DNA of 35,647 nucleotides, taken from contig CAJPQT010000023.1 of assembly GCA_905372865.1 (NCBI GenBank), positions 1 to 35,647 on the forward strand, given 5' to 3'. The notes below the pieces were generated by a model. The model was not told the origin of the DNA and did no database searches. It worked only from the letters and a program-made list of their open reading frames with translations. Positions 1-8,105 of this stretch are shown here, piece after piece (the stretch's first letter is position 1; each line of letters opens with the position of its first letter). Made by a program: the position numbers and the translations under genes. The stretch is from an uncultured Centipeda sp. GTDB taxonomy: Bacteria > Bacillota > Negativicutes > Selenomonadales > Selenomonadaceae.

Positions 1-105
1 CTCTATGCGTGCGACAAGTGCGGCTGGAAACCCGACGATCCCACCCACCCGCCGAAATTCTGCCCGCAGTGCGGCGATGTCTTTGACGAGAACGACAAGC
101 AGTAA
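1..105 (+). CDS. C-terminal end of a probable SPFH/YdjI-like protein (partial)
   Basis: The window opens inside a gene read in frame 1 that stops at TAA 103-105. The 34 visible residues form one zinc ribbon: CDKCGW, a Pro-rich spacer, then KFCPQCGD and an acidic tail. A terminal ribbon of this kind is common on bacterial SPFH (flotillin-like) proteins of the YdjI/virion-core-like group. In Bacillus subtilis ydjI lies beside ydjG (zinc ribbon) and ydjH (TPM domain), which are the families that follow here. The assignment rests on the tail and this neighbourhood only, because the SPFH domain itself would lie upstream of the window. Confidence 0.55.
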   Translation, partial: LYACDKCGWKPDDPTHPPKFCPQCGDVFDENDKQ

Positions 106-134
106 ATCTTCCTTTTAGAAGAGAGGTGACTGAT

Positions 135-1253
135 ATGGCAGACACCAGTGTCAGCTACAAATGCCCCAACTGTGGCGCCCCCCTCTCCTTTCTCCCGGGG
201 CACGACCACGTAACCTGCGAGTACTGCAACACCGAGCTCGACGTTGCAACCGTCGAAAATCTCTTTCAAAAAGCGCAGGAAAAGGCGGCCCTCGCCGCCG
301 AAGCAAAGGAGTCAAAGTGGAAAACCGACGGTGCAGGCAGCGAATGGGATGCCGCCGAAGCAGAAGCCATGAAGATCCAGACCTGCTCCTCCTGCGGCGC
401 GGAGCTCGTCTCCGACGGCAACACGATGGCGACCGAGTGCGCCTACTGCGGCAGTCCGAACATGATCCCCAGCCAGTTCGGCGGAATGCTGCGCCCCGAC
501 TTCGTCATCCCCTTCCAAAAGACAAAGCAGGACGCCGTCGCCGCGCTCAAGGAATTCTACAGCGCAGGGCTCAGGAAATACATCCTCCCGAGCGCGTTCA
601 CATCCGAGAACCGCATCAAAGAGATCCAGTCCATGTACGTCCCCTTCTGGCTGTTCGACTCGAAGGTGCGCGCAAGCGCGACCTTCCGCGCCGAGAACGA
701 CAGCGTGCGCGAGACGGCGGACGAGATCATCACCGAGACCAGTCACTACAGCTGCGAGCGCAGCGGCGCGATGGTGTTCGAACGCATCCCCGTGGACGGC
801 AGTGAGCGCATGGACGACACCTACATGGAGAGCATCGAGCCGTTCGACTACAGCGAGCTCGTCCCCTTCTCCGCCGCCTACTTCACAGGCCACATCGCGG
901 ACAAATACGACGTGGATGCCGAGGCGAGCGTCCCGCGTGCCGACAAACGCGTCAACAGAAGCGCTGTCGGGGTTCTCGAGAGCACCGTCAAGGGCTACGA
1001 CCGCTGCTCTCTCGACGGCGAGGCAAGCGTCATCAAGGAGGACGGCACCGTCAGCTACGCGATGGCACCCGTCTGGATCCTCACGACGAAATATCACGAG
1101 AAACCCTACACCTTTATGATGAACGGACAGACCGGCAAGGTCGTCGGCTCCGTCCCCATCGACCGGGCGAAGGTGCTGCTCTACTCCATCATCCCCGCGA
1201 TCGTGAGCATCCCCATCTTCTACTTCCTCGCGAAGTTCGTTCTGTCGGATTAA
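135..1253 (+). CDS. YdjG-like double zinc-ribbon membrane protein, copy 1
   Basis: A protein of 372 aa. The ATG at 135 is chosen because AGAGGTG sits about 6 nt before it and because the paralogue starts at the same point; the in-frame GTG at 126 has no room for a ribosome site. Residues 10-31 form a first zinc ribbon (C10, C13, C28, C31). A charged Ala/Lys helix follows, then a second ribbon (C84, C87, C102, C105). The middle of the protein is a soluble domain, and a single hydrophobic segment lies near the C-terminus (about 345-368). It resembles TFIIB-type zinc-ribbon proteins such as B. subtilis YdjG, which works with the TPM protein YdjH and the flotillin YdjI at the membrane. The TPM gene follows after 12 nt. 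A membrane scaffold or stress role is inferred from that family. Confidence 0.75.
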   Translation: MADTSVSYKCPNCGAPLSFLPGHDHVTCEYCNTELDVATVENLFQKAQEKAALAAEAKESKWKTDGAGSEWDAAEAEAMKIQTCSSCGAELVSDGNTMATECAYCGSPNMIPSQFGGMLRPDFVIPFQKTKQDAVAALKEFYSAGLRKYILPSAFTSENRIKEIQSMYVPFWLFDSKVRASATFRAENDSVRETADEIITETSHYSCERSGAMVFERIPVDGSERMDDTYMESIEPFDYSELVPFSAAYFTGHIADKYDVDAEASVPRADKRVNRSAVGVLESTVKGYDRCSLDGEASVIKEDGTVSYAMAPVWILTTKYHEKPYTFMMNGQTGKVVGSVPIDRAKVLLYSIIPAIVSIPIFYFLAKFVLSD

Positions 1254-1265
1254 GGAGGCGCAGCA

Positions 1266-2093
1266 ATGTTTACGAAAAATAAAAAGAGCCTCAGCGCACT
1301 CCTCGCCCTCCTCCTGCTCCTCTGCCTGACCTCCATCGCCCTCGCCGTGCCGAAGCAGGCACCTCCGCCTAAGGCACAACAGGAACAGGGCCTCGAAGCA
1401 GCACGCGTCGTCGACGAGGCGGATATCCTCACGGCGGATGAGGAAAAAGCGCTTGACGCAAAACTTGCCGCCGTCGAACAGTCGCATAAGGTACGCATCC
1501 TCGTCGGCACGATGAAAGATACGGGCGGCGCAGCACTGGGGAAGGTCGCAAACAATGTCGTCGACCAGATCCCCGGTGAGAACGGCACCATCGTCCTCCT
1601 CCTCTCGATGAAGGAGCGCGACTGGTATATCTCCACCGACAACAAGATGCGCACGCGCATCACCGACGGCAAGGGCGTGGACTACCTGGCAGGTGAATTT
1701 CTTCCCGATCTGAAGGAGGGCAAGTACGCCGCCGCATTCACCGCATTTGCGGCAACCACGGACGAGATGCTGACCTACTACGAGAAGGAAGGCGAGCCGT
1801 ACGATCCCGCCAATGCCTTTAACCTCATGGCACTCGGCATCGCTCTCGCGTGTTCGCTCATCCTCGGCGGCACCATCTACTACATGCTGTACGAGTATGA
1901 GAGCAACGTCAGGTCCGCCGCCGAGGCGGATGCCTACCTCAATCAGGACAGCTTCCAGCTCACGCGCAGCGAGGATGACTTCCTCTACACCACCGTCACA
2001 CGTCGGACCAAGGAAAAGAAGGAATCCTCCTCCGGCTCCAATGTCAGCACCTCCAGCAGCGACAGCAGCCACGGCGGCGGCGGGAAGTTTTAG
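1266..2093 (+). CDS. TPM-domain membrane protein (YdjH/YgcG-like), copy 1
   Basis: A 275-aa protein with GGAGG 8 nt before the ATG. It has an N-terminal signal sequence (about 1-28) and a TPM domain at about 45-165, with the family pattern of a VVDEADILT start, a central run ending in IVLLLSM, a DNKMRTRITD strand-turn and a FAATTDEML helix. A transmembrane helix lies at about 190-210. The tail is rich in Ser and ends SHGGGGKF, typical of YgcG-type proteins. The TPM domain probably faces the periplasm. TPM domains occur in chloroplast Psb32 and MOLO-1 and in bacterial membrane proteins; the biochemical activity is uncertain. It pairs with the zinc-ribbon gene just upstream. Confidence 0.78.
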   Translation: MFTKNKKSLSALLALLLLLCLTSIALAVPKQAPPPKAQQEQGLEAARVVDEADILTADEEKALDAKLAAVEQSHKVRILVGTMKDTGGAALGKVANNVVDQIPGENGTIVLLLSMKERDWYISTDNKMRTRITDGKGVDYLAGEFLPDLKEGKYAAAFTAFAATTDEMLTYYEKEGEPYDPANAFNLMALGIALACSLILGGTIYYMLYEYESNVRSAAEADAYLNQDSFQLTRSEDDFLYTTVTRRTKEKKESSSGSNVSTSSSDSSHGGGGKF

Positions 2094-2104
2094 GAGGCAA
2101 CCCT

Positions 2105-3226
2105 ATAGCAGATACAAGCGTCAGCTACAAATGTCCCAAATGCGGTGCACCGCTCACCTTCCTCCCGGGACACAACAACGTCACCTGTGAGTTCTGCAAT
2201 ACGAACATCAGCATCGCCGAGATGGATGCCCTCTTCGAAAAGAAGCAGGAACAGGCAGCGCAAGCAGCAAAGAAGGCGGAGGAAAAAGAAGCGCAGTGGA
2301 ACACCGAGAATGCAGGCAGCGCATGGGACGGCGCCGAAACGGCGCACATGATGATCCAGACCTGCTCCTCCTGCGGTGCAGAGCTCGTCTCCGACGGCAA
2401 CACCATGGCGACCGAGTGCGCCTACTGCGGCGGCCCGAACATGATCCCGCGCCGCTTCGACGGCATGCTGCGCCCCGACTTCATTATCCCGTTCAAGAAG
2501 ACGAAGGAGGAGGCAGTCGCCGCACTCACGGAGTTCTACAAGGGGAAACGCCTGCTCCCGAAGGAGTTCACCTCCGAGAACCGCATCAAAGAGATCCAGT
2601 CCATGTACGTCCCCTTCTGGCTGTTCGACGCGCAGGTAAGCGCCAGCATGGACTTCAGCGCGGAAACGAGGAGTCGGCGCGATACGGCGGACGAGATCAT
2701 CACCGAGACCGACCACTACCGCTGCGAGCGCAGCGGCGAGATGACGTTCCGCGGCATCCCCGTCGACGCGAGCAAACGCCTGGACGACAAGTACATGGAC
2801 AGCATCGAGCCGTTCGACTACAGCGAGCTCCGCCCCTTCTCCGCTGCGTATTTCACGGGACACCTCGCCGACAAATTCGATGTCGATGTCAAGGAATCCC
2901 TGCCACGCGCCGATACGCGCCTCACGGCGAGCGTCATCCACGCGCTGAGCAAAACCGTCAGCGGCTACGACTGAACCGCCCCGAGCGGCAGCTCGAAGAT
3001 CTGAAAGCAGTCGGGCGATGTCTGCTACGCCATGATGCCCGTCTGGATCCTCACCACGAACTATCAGGGCAAGCCCTACACCTTCATGATGAACGGACAG
3101 ACCGGCAAATTCGTCGGTGCAGATCTGCCCAAGGATACATTCAAGGAGTATGTCTACCCGCTCATCCCGTCCGCCCTCGTCTTCGCCGTCCTCTTCTGGA
3201 TCGGCTGCCTCATGTTTGATCTGTAG
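2105..3226 (+). pseudogene. Decayed YdjG-like double zinc-ribbon protein, copy 2
   Basis: The whole paralogue can be read in one frame, from a codon matching the start of copies 1 and 3 to TAG 3224-3226, but three changes break it. The expected start ATG is ATA (2105-2107), although GGAGG is intact 7 nt before it. Two in-frame TGA codons lie at 2972-2974 and 3002-3004, inside a segment that aligns without gaps with copy 1 (18 codons between GYD and YAM in both). Both zinc ribbons, the central domain and the C-terminal membrane helix are otherwise retained. An internal ATG at 2222 could start a 250-aa product lacking the first ribbon, but it has only a weak ribosome site. No frameshift is present, so the decay looks recent. 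Confidence 0.8.
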
Positions 3227-3237
3227 AGGTGCGGCAC

Positions 3238-4551
3238 ATGATGAACAAAACAACCAACGGACGCAGTGCGCTCCTCGCCCTGCTCCTCCTCTGCCTCAGC
3301 ATTCTCCTCGCCGTCCCCAAGGCGGCGGATGCCTCAGGCATCGGAAACGCACGCGTCATCGACGAGATGAACCTCCTCTCCGATGCCGAGGTGCAAAAAC
3401 TCGATGCGCAGCTCGCGGCAATGGAACGGACACACCGCATCCGCATCCTCGCGGCAATCGTCGGTGATTGGAAAGACAAGCCGCTGAAGCCGCTCGCGGA
3501 GAACATCATCAAGACCATCGCTCCCGGCGGTGAACATGGCGCAGTCCTGCTCCTCCTCTCGCCCGAAAACAACACCTACTACGTCGCCACCGATGCAAAG
3601 CTCAGGACACGCATTACCGACGAGGGCATTGAGCACCTCACGGAGAAATTCCTGCCCGCCTTCGAGAGCAAGAAATACGCCGATATGTTCACGGCATTTG
3701 GTCAAGTCGCGGGCGAAATGCTCACCTACTACGAGAAGGAAGGCAAGCCCTTCACCACGGGCGGCGCGCTCAGTGCCGTTGCACGTGCGGTCGCAGACGG
3801 AACCCCCGCCTCGGATAGTTCGGGGCTTGGCGCATTGCGTGTCATCGACGAGTCTGACCTCCTCAGCGATGCCGAGGAACAGGCGCTCGACGCAAAGCTC
3901 GCCGCGTATGAAGCGGCACACGGCATCCGCGTCCTCGTCGGCACCGTCAAGAACACACACGGGCAGGTGCTCGGAAAGGTCGCAAACGGTGTCGTCGACC
4001 GCATCGCGGACGGCGGTGCAAACGGCACCATCGTCCTCCTCCTCGCGCCGAAGGAGCGCGACTTCTACATCTCCACCGACAACAAGATGCGCACGCGCAT
4101 CACCGACGACGACGGCATCGAACACCTCGCCGGGCAGTTCGTCCCCTCCCTGAAGGAGAACAAATACGCCGAGGGATTCACCGCATTTGCTGCCACTGTG
4201 GACGAGATGGTGACCTACTACGAAAAGGAAGGAAAGCCCTTCAACCCGGATGCCTTCCTGCTCACCATCGTCACCCTCGTCGGCGCGCTGATCCCTGCTG
4301 CCATCGTTTACTGGTTCGTCTTTGCCAATCTCTCGGACAGCATGCTCAGTGTGAGGGGCGCCCACGAGGCGGACGACTACGTCGAGCGGGGCAGCTTCCG
4401 CCTCACGCACAAAGAGGACGTCTTCCTCCGCACCACAGAGGCCCGTCGGACGAAGTACAAGGAGACCTCCTCCTCCTCGTCCTCCTCGGGTTCCTACATC
4501 TCCACCTCCAGCCGCGACGAAAGCCACGGCGGCGGCGGCGGGAAATATTAG
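3238..4551 (+). CDS. TPM-domain membrane protein with two TPM domains, copy 2
   Basis: A 437-aa protein. ATG 3238 (followed by a second ATG) sits about 6 nt after AGAGGTG; the upstream GTG at 3229 lies within that site. After a signal sequence (about 1-32) comes a TPM domain (about 38-165) starting ARVIDEMNLLS, a linker of about 40 residues, then a second TPM domain (about 200-325) starting LRVIDESDLLS. A transmembrane helix follows (about 340-360), then the Ser-rich tail ending HGGGGGKY. The second domain is much closer to the single domains of copies 1 and 3 than the first is. An internal duplication or a fusion of two adjacent TPM genes would explain this. The zinc-ribbon partner just upstream is decayed. 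Confidence 0.75.
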   Translation: MMNKTTNGRSALLALLLLCLSILLAVPKAADASGIGNARVIDEMNLLSDAEVQKLDAQLAAMERTHRIRILAAIVGDWKDKPLKPLAENIIKTIAPGGEHGAVLLLLSPENNTYYVATDAKLRTRITDEGIEHLTEKFLPAFESKKYADMFTAFGQVAGEMLTYYEKEGKPFTTGGALSAVARAVADGTPASDSSGLGALRVIDESDLLSDAEEQALDAKLAAYEAAHGIRVLVGTVKNTHGQVLGKVANGVVDRIADGGANGTIVLLLAPKERDFYISTDNKMRTRITDDDGIEHLAGQFVPSLKENKYAEGFTAFAATVDEMVTYYEKEGKPFNPDAFLLTIVTLVGALIPAAIVYWFVFANLSDSMLSVRGAHEADDYVERGSFRLTHKEDVFLRTTEARRTKYKETSSSSSSSGSYISTSSRDESHGGGGGKY

Positions 4552-4714
4552 GGAAGCACTGATAAATTCAGCCGCACCATCTGAGCGCATCTTTTTTGCC
4601 CGAACTTTTTCGGCAAATCCTCCACATAGCTTTTGCTATGCGTCCGGTCTGCCTCCTTGTTCGGACGAAAAAATCTATGCCAATCTGACGGACTTCATTA
4701 TTATCAGCAATTCC
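4551..4714. repeat. 164-bp near-palindromic dispersed element, copy A
   Basis: This sequence is the reverse complement of 15024-15187 with few differences (about 88% identity by eye) and the same length. A more diverged third copy lies at 33021-33179. The ends are imperfect inverted repeats (GGGAAGCACTGATAAATTCAG against GGAATTGCTGATAATAATGAAG), and the two halves are complementary along most of the length, so the transcript could fold into one long hairpin with CATAGC/GCTATG near the tip. There is no coding capacity. It looks like a MITE-type or palindromic mobile element. It begins at the last base of the TPM copy 2 stop codon and ends 3 nt before the ribosome site of the next gene. Confidence 0.8.
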
Positions 4715-4726
4715 ATGGAGGTGCCC

Positions 4727-5839
4727 ATGCCCGATACAAGTGTCAGCTACAAATGCCCCAAATGCGGTGCGCCGCTCACCTTCCTCCCGGGGCACAGCCA
4801 CGTCACCTGTGAGTTCTGCGATGCCAAGATCAGCATCGCAGAGATGGATGCCCTCTTCGAAAAGAAGCAGGAAAAGGCCGTGCAGGCCGCGGAGAAAAAA
4901 GAGGCGGAGAGAAACACCGAGAGAGAACGCCGCACATGGGATGATGCCGAAACGGCACACATGATGATCCAGACCTGCTCCTCCTGCGGTGCCGAGCTCG
5001 TCTCCGACGGCAACACCATGGCGACCGAGTGCGCCTACTGCGGCAGCCCGAACATGATCCCGCGCCGCTTCGACGGCATGCTGCGCCCCGACTTCATCAT
5101 CCCGTTCAAGAAGACAAAGGAGGAGGCAATCGCCGCACTCACGGAGTTCTACAAGGGGAAACGCCTGCTCCCGAAGGAGTTCACCTCCGAGAACCGCATC
5201 AAAGAGATCCAGTCCATGTACGTCCCCTTCTGGCTGTTCGACGCACATGTGAACGTCGATGCAAATTTCAATGCGGAGCGCAGGAGCACCCGCGAAACAA
5301 CGAATGAGACCGTCACCGAAACATCCCACTACCGCTGCGAGCGCAGCGGCGAGATGACCTTCCACGGCATCCCCGTCGACGCGAGTGTGCGCATGGACGA
5401 CTCCTTCATGGACAGCATCGAGCCATTTGACTACAAGGATCTCGTTCCCTTCTCCGCCGCATATTTCACAGGACACCTCGCGGACAAGTACGATGTCGAC
5501 GTGAAGGAATCCCTGCCGCGTGCCGACAGCCGTCTCGCAGAGAGCGCCTCCTGGGTGCTCTCCACCAGCGTCAAGAACTACAGCAACGTCACCCCCGAGG
5601 GCGCGCCACTGATCCATAAGGAAGAGGGGAATGTCCGCTATGCGATGCTGCCCGTCTGGATCCTTACCACGAATTACAAGGGAAAACCGTACACCTTCAT
5701 GATGAACGGACAGACCGGCAAAGTCGTCAGCTCCTCGCTGCCGCGGGACAAGTTCAAGGAACGCTATTACCCCCTCGTGCCCGCCGTCCTCGTCTTTCTC
5801 ATCACCTGCTACATCGGCTGGCTGATCTTGGACTGGTAG
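4727..5839 (+). CDS. YdjG-like double zinc-ribbon membrane protein, copy 3
   Basis: A 370-aa protein starting at ATG 4727, a few nt after GGAGGTG; the ATG at 4715 overlaps that site and is rejected. It has the same layout as copy 1: two four-Cys zinc ribbons (about residues 10-31 and 83-107) joined by a highly charged Lys/Glu segment, a central domain containing a stretch nearly identical in all three copies (around ENRIKEIQSMYVPFWLFD), and a C-terminal membrane helix (about 345-365). The conserved pattern AYFTGHLADKYDVDV follows the second half. Its ribosome site is just downstream of the 164-bp element, so transcripts from upstream would carry the element's hairpin directly before this gene. 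Confidence 0.77.
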   Translation: MPDTSVSYKCPKCGAPLTFLPGHSHVTCEFCDAKISIAEMDALFEKKQEKAVQAAEKKEAERNTERERRTWDDAETAHMMIQTCSSCGAELVSDGNTMATECAYCGSPNMIPRRFDGMLRPDFIIPFKKTKEEAIAALTEFYKGKRLLPKEFTSENRIKEIQSMYVPFWLFDAHVNVDANFNAERRSTRETTNETVTETSHYRCERSGEMTFHGIPVDASVRMDDSFMDSIEPFDYKDLVPFSAAYFTGHLADKYDVDVKESLPRADSRLAESASWVLSTSVKNYSNVTPEGAPLIHKEEGNVRYAMLPVWILTTNYKGKPYTFMMNGQTGKVVSSSLPRDKFKERYYPLVPAVLVFLITCYIGWLILDW

Positions 5840-5851
5840 GAGGTACGGCAC

Positions 5852-6673
5852 ATGACAATCGAAAAAAAATCACGATACAGCCCCATTCTCGCCCTGCTCC
5901 TCCTCTGCCTCAGCCTTTTCAGCCTCACCGTACCAAGGGCGGCGGATGCCTCTGACATCGGAAACGCACGCGTGATCGACGAGGCGGATCTCCTCACCGA
6001 TGCCGAGGAGCAGGAACTCGATGCCAGCATCGCCGCCTTTGAAAAAGCGCACGGCGTACGCATCCTCGTCGGCAACATCAAGGACACGCACGGACAGGTG
6101 CTCGGCAAGGTTGCAAATGCGGTCGTCGATCGGATCATGGATGGCGGCGCAAACGGCACGATCGTCTTCCTCGTCGCGCCGAAAGGCCGTGATTTCTACG
6201 TCTCCACCGACAACAAGATGCGCCAGCGCATCACCGATGAGTACGGCATTGAGTACCTCGCAGACAGCTTCGTCCCCGATCTCAAGGACAACGAATACGG
6301 CAAGGCATACACCGCATTTGCCGCCACCGTGGACGAGATGCTGACCTACTACGAGAAGGAGGGCAAACCGTACATCCCTCTCGATCCGTGGGCGATCGTC
6401 GGGATTCTCGGCACGGCTCTTCTCCTCGCAGCGATCGTCTATGGTTCAATTTCCTCCTACCTTGAGGAGGGGATGGATACCACCGAGCACGCCTCCGAGG
6501 CAGATGACTACCTCTCATACAGCAGCGTCCGCATCACACACAGCAAGGACACCCATATCCGCACCTCAGAATCCCGGCGGGCGAAATACGAGAAAAAAAC
6601 CTCGTCCTCCGGCTCTCACATCACCACCTCCAGCAGTGACAGCGATTACGGCGGCGGCGGTGGAAAATACTAA
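5852..6673 (+). CDS. TPM-domain membrane protein (YdjH/YgcG-like), copy 3
   Basis: A 273-aa protein with AGGAGGT before the ATG and 12 nt after the zinc-ribbon stop. It has a signal sequence (1-30), one TPM domain (about 40-165) with the same DNKMRQRITDEYGIEYLADS core as its paralogues, a transmembrane helix (about 180-203), and a short acidic then Ser/Gly-rich tail ending YGGGGGKY. It lacks the extra first TPM domain of copy 2. Together with copy 3 of the zinc-ribbon protein it makes an intact pair. Confidence 0.78.
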   Translation: MTIEKKSRYSPILALLLLCLSLFSLTVPRAADASDIGNARVIDEADLLTDAEEQELDASIAAFEKAHGVRILVGNIKDTHGQVLGKVANAVVDRIMDGGANGTIVFLVAPKGRDFYVSTDNKMRQRITDEYGIEYLADSFVPDLKDNEYGKAYTAFAATVDEMLTYYEKEGKPYIPLDPWAIVGILGTALLLAAIVYGSISSYLEEGMDTTEHASEADDYLSYSSVRITHSKDTHIRTSESRRAKYEKKTSSSGSHITTSSSDSDYGGGGGKY

Positions 6674-6686
6674 AGGAGCGATTATC

Positions 6687-7259
6687 ATGAAAACACGATT
6701 CCTCAGTCTTCTCTGCACCGCCCTCTTTGCCGCAGGCATCCTCCTCGGTGCGGCGACAGCATCTGCCCACGGCATGACCTATTGGGAAGCGACACTTGTG
6801 CTGGATGATACGGCTACGGGCGGGCAGAATCGACTGGAACCGCGCAAAGCCACACTCGCTGATGCCCGCAGGGCTATCGTCCGCGCAGGGCTTGCGGACG
6901 ACTACCAGGGCAAGGACTTCACAGGCGACGGCATGCGCTTCATCACCTTTACCTTCAACGGTGCCGAGCCCTTCGTCTTCCGCGCCGTCACAGGCGCGAA
7001 GGATACGCGCGATGCGGGCGACCTCACCATAACGAGCTATGATGTCATGGGGCAGAGCGTCCGCACCCTCGGCGGACTCCGTGTCGGAAAGACCTACGAG
7101 GACATCGAGGAAATGTACGGCGAACCCTCCTTCTCCGAGACAAACGAGGACGGGCTCACTGCCTGCACATACGCATTTGATGACAAAGCCGCTACGCTCA
7201 CCTTCGACATCGACGATGCGGGCATCATCCAGGCGATCAAGTTCCGCACCGAGATCTGA
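6687..7259 (+). CDS. Small exported protein of unknown function
   Basis: A 190-aa protein; AAAGGAG lies 8 nt before ATG 6687. A clear Sec signal ends near ATASAHG (about residue 28), so the mature protein is periplasmic. The C-terminal half has the pattern 'GLRVGKTYEDIEEMYGEPS', then a strand pair ending in 'LTFDIDDAGIIQAIKF', which recalls the fold of BamE/SmpA-type small envelope domains; this is a resemblance only, and no lipobox is present. It starts 13 nt after the third TPM gene and is followed by a terminator, so it is probably the last gene of the zinc-ribbon/TPM transcript. Confidence 0.7.
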   Translation: MKTRFLSLLCTALFAAGILLGAATASAHGMTYWEATLVLDDTATGGQNRLEPRKATLADARRAIVRAGLADDYQGKDFTGDGMRFITFTFNGAEPFVFRAVTGAKDTRDAGDLTITSYDVMGQSVRTLGGLRVGKTYEDIEEMYGEPSFSETNEDGLTACTYAFDDKAATLTFDIDDAGIIQAIKFRTEI

Positions 7260-7273
7260 GTATTTCTGCACAC

Positions 7274-7303
7274 AAAAAACCACCCGCATTGGGGTGGTTT
7301 TTT
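7274..7303. terminator. Bidirectional terminator between convergent genes
   Basis: An A-run, CCACCC, a short loop, GGGTGG, then a T-run. The A and T runs on the two sides let it stop transcripts from both the exported-protein gene (+) and the YkvA-like gene (-). Confidence 0.85.
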
Positions 7304-7322
7304 CATGCCCAGTCGATCGTGC

Positions 7323-7730
7323 TCAATCATCGAGATTTGCGAGCACATCCTCACCGAGCAGATCGGCAATCTTCGCCTTTGCCTGCGCTTTGATCTCATC
7401 CGTGATGTAGATCTGGGCGAGCGCAACCGCCGTTGCAATCGCGACGGCATCATCCGCAAAGCCAATCCCGGGCATAATATCCGGAATCAGATCAAACGGC
7501 GAGATCAGATAACCGAGCGCGCCGATGATGCCCGCCTTGATCTTCGGCGGGCAGTTCGGCGACTGCGCCACATAGTAGAGGAGCAGCGCCTGATAGATCA
7601 CCTTCACACCGATCTTGGCGATGTTCTTGCGAATCTTGTCCCATAGCCCCGCCTCAGAATATTTGTCCTCATACTTCTCAAAGTCCAGATTCTCAATCTT
7701 CTCGACGTTGATGTCGTCATGTGTGCTCAT
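7323..7730 (-). CDS. YkvA-like DUF1232 membrane protein
   Basis: A 135-aa protein; the start at 7730 has AACCTCC (GGAGGTT on this strand) a few bases upstream. It carries the DUF1232 signature in the middle: LLLYYVAQSP, then LGYLISPFDLIPDIMPGIGFADDAVAI, shown here in shortened pieces (about residues 48-100). This family has two membrane-associated helices around the SPFDLIPD turn and no established biochemical function. It is the last of a row of minus-strand genes that begins at 8342 and ends at the shared terminator. Confidence 0.85.
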   Translation of the reverse strand: MSTHDDINVEKIENLDFEKYEDKYSEAGLWDKIRKNIAKIGVKVIYQALLLYYVAQSPNCPPKIKAGIIGALGYLISPFDLIPDIMPGIGFADDAVAIATAVALAQIYITDEIKAQAKAKIADLLGEDVLANLDD

Positions 7731-7800
7731 ACGATAACCTCCATCACTGAAATGCAGCCTCCTTCAACGATTCTCGAAGTGCATACCATCTGTTGTTCGA

Positions 7801-7938
7801 TCAGCGAGAGCCGATGACATCCCCCAAGATCATGCCGTACATGCGGCGGATCTGCGCGACCGCCTCGTCCTCGATCACCTTTGCATATGCGATCGCCGTA
7901 CCGCAGCGGCCGCGTATCTCCATGCGATCCATCGCCAT
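7801..7938 (-). pseudogene. Fragment resembling the N-terminus of RtcB RNA ligase
   Basis: A 45-codon frame starting at ATG 7938, with AAGGAA about 8 nt upstream, ending at TGA 7801-7803. The segment MEIRGRCGTAIAYAKVIEDE followed by AVAQIRRMYG matches what I know of the first 30 residues of RtcB-family tRNA-splicing ligases (pattern I-[EK]-I-[KR]-G-[KR]-y-x-T-A, then E-x-x-A-x-x-Q-I). The homology ends abruptly and none of the metal-binding Cys/His motifs follow before the YkvA gene, so most of the gene is missing. It could also be a short gene of its own, since the ribosome site is intact. Confidence 0.5.
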
Positions 7939-7951
7939 TCATGTTCCTTCC

Positions 7952-8098
7952 CTAGTTCAAAGAAATCACGAGCGCGATAAGAAACTTGATGCCCATGACG
8001 CCCCAATACAGTACTTTGACGATGGCGTATGCGACCAGCAGTACCAATACAGAGAGGCATTCGACAACGAGCTTCAGCATTCCTTTGATCGTTCCCAT
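7952..8098 (-). CDS. Small hydrophobic membrane protein, 48 aa
   Basis: A 48-aa frame with ATG at 8098 and AGGTG 5-6 nt upstream, ending at TAG 7952-7954. After a short basic start (MGTIKGMLK) nearly all residues are hydrophobic, giving one long or two short membrane helices (about 9-46) with Tyr-Trp at the centre. It begins 8 nt after the stop of the Cys-rich gene upstream and is followed after 13 nt by the RtcB-like fragment, so it probably belongs to the same transcript. I do not recognise the family. Confidence 0.55.
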   Translation of the reverse strand: MGTIKGMLKLVVECLSVLVLLVAYAIVKVLYWGVMGIKFLIALVISLN

Positions 8099-8105
8099 CG
8101 TTCAC

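Noticed and set aside
312..2072. A 586-codon open frame on the - strand
   Set aside because: It is antisense to the first zinc-ribbon and TPM genes, has no ribosome site and no recognisable domain.
2972..3004. The two in-frame TGA codons as selenocysteine sites or recoding
   Set aside because: The aligned residues in the intact copies are not Cys, no SECIS-like hairpin is apparent directly after, TGA is used as an ordinary stop elsewhere in the window, and the start codon is lost as well. Decay explains all three changes.
4551..4714. The dispersed element as a riboswitch or leader of the third zinc-ribbon gene
   Set aside because: The same sequence occurs in unrelated settings and in the opposite orientation, so it is not tied to this gene.
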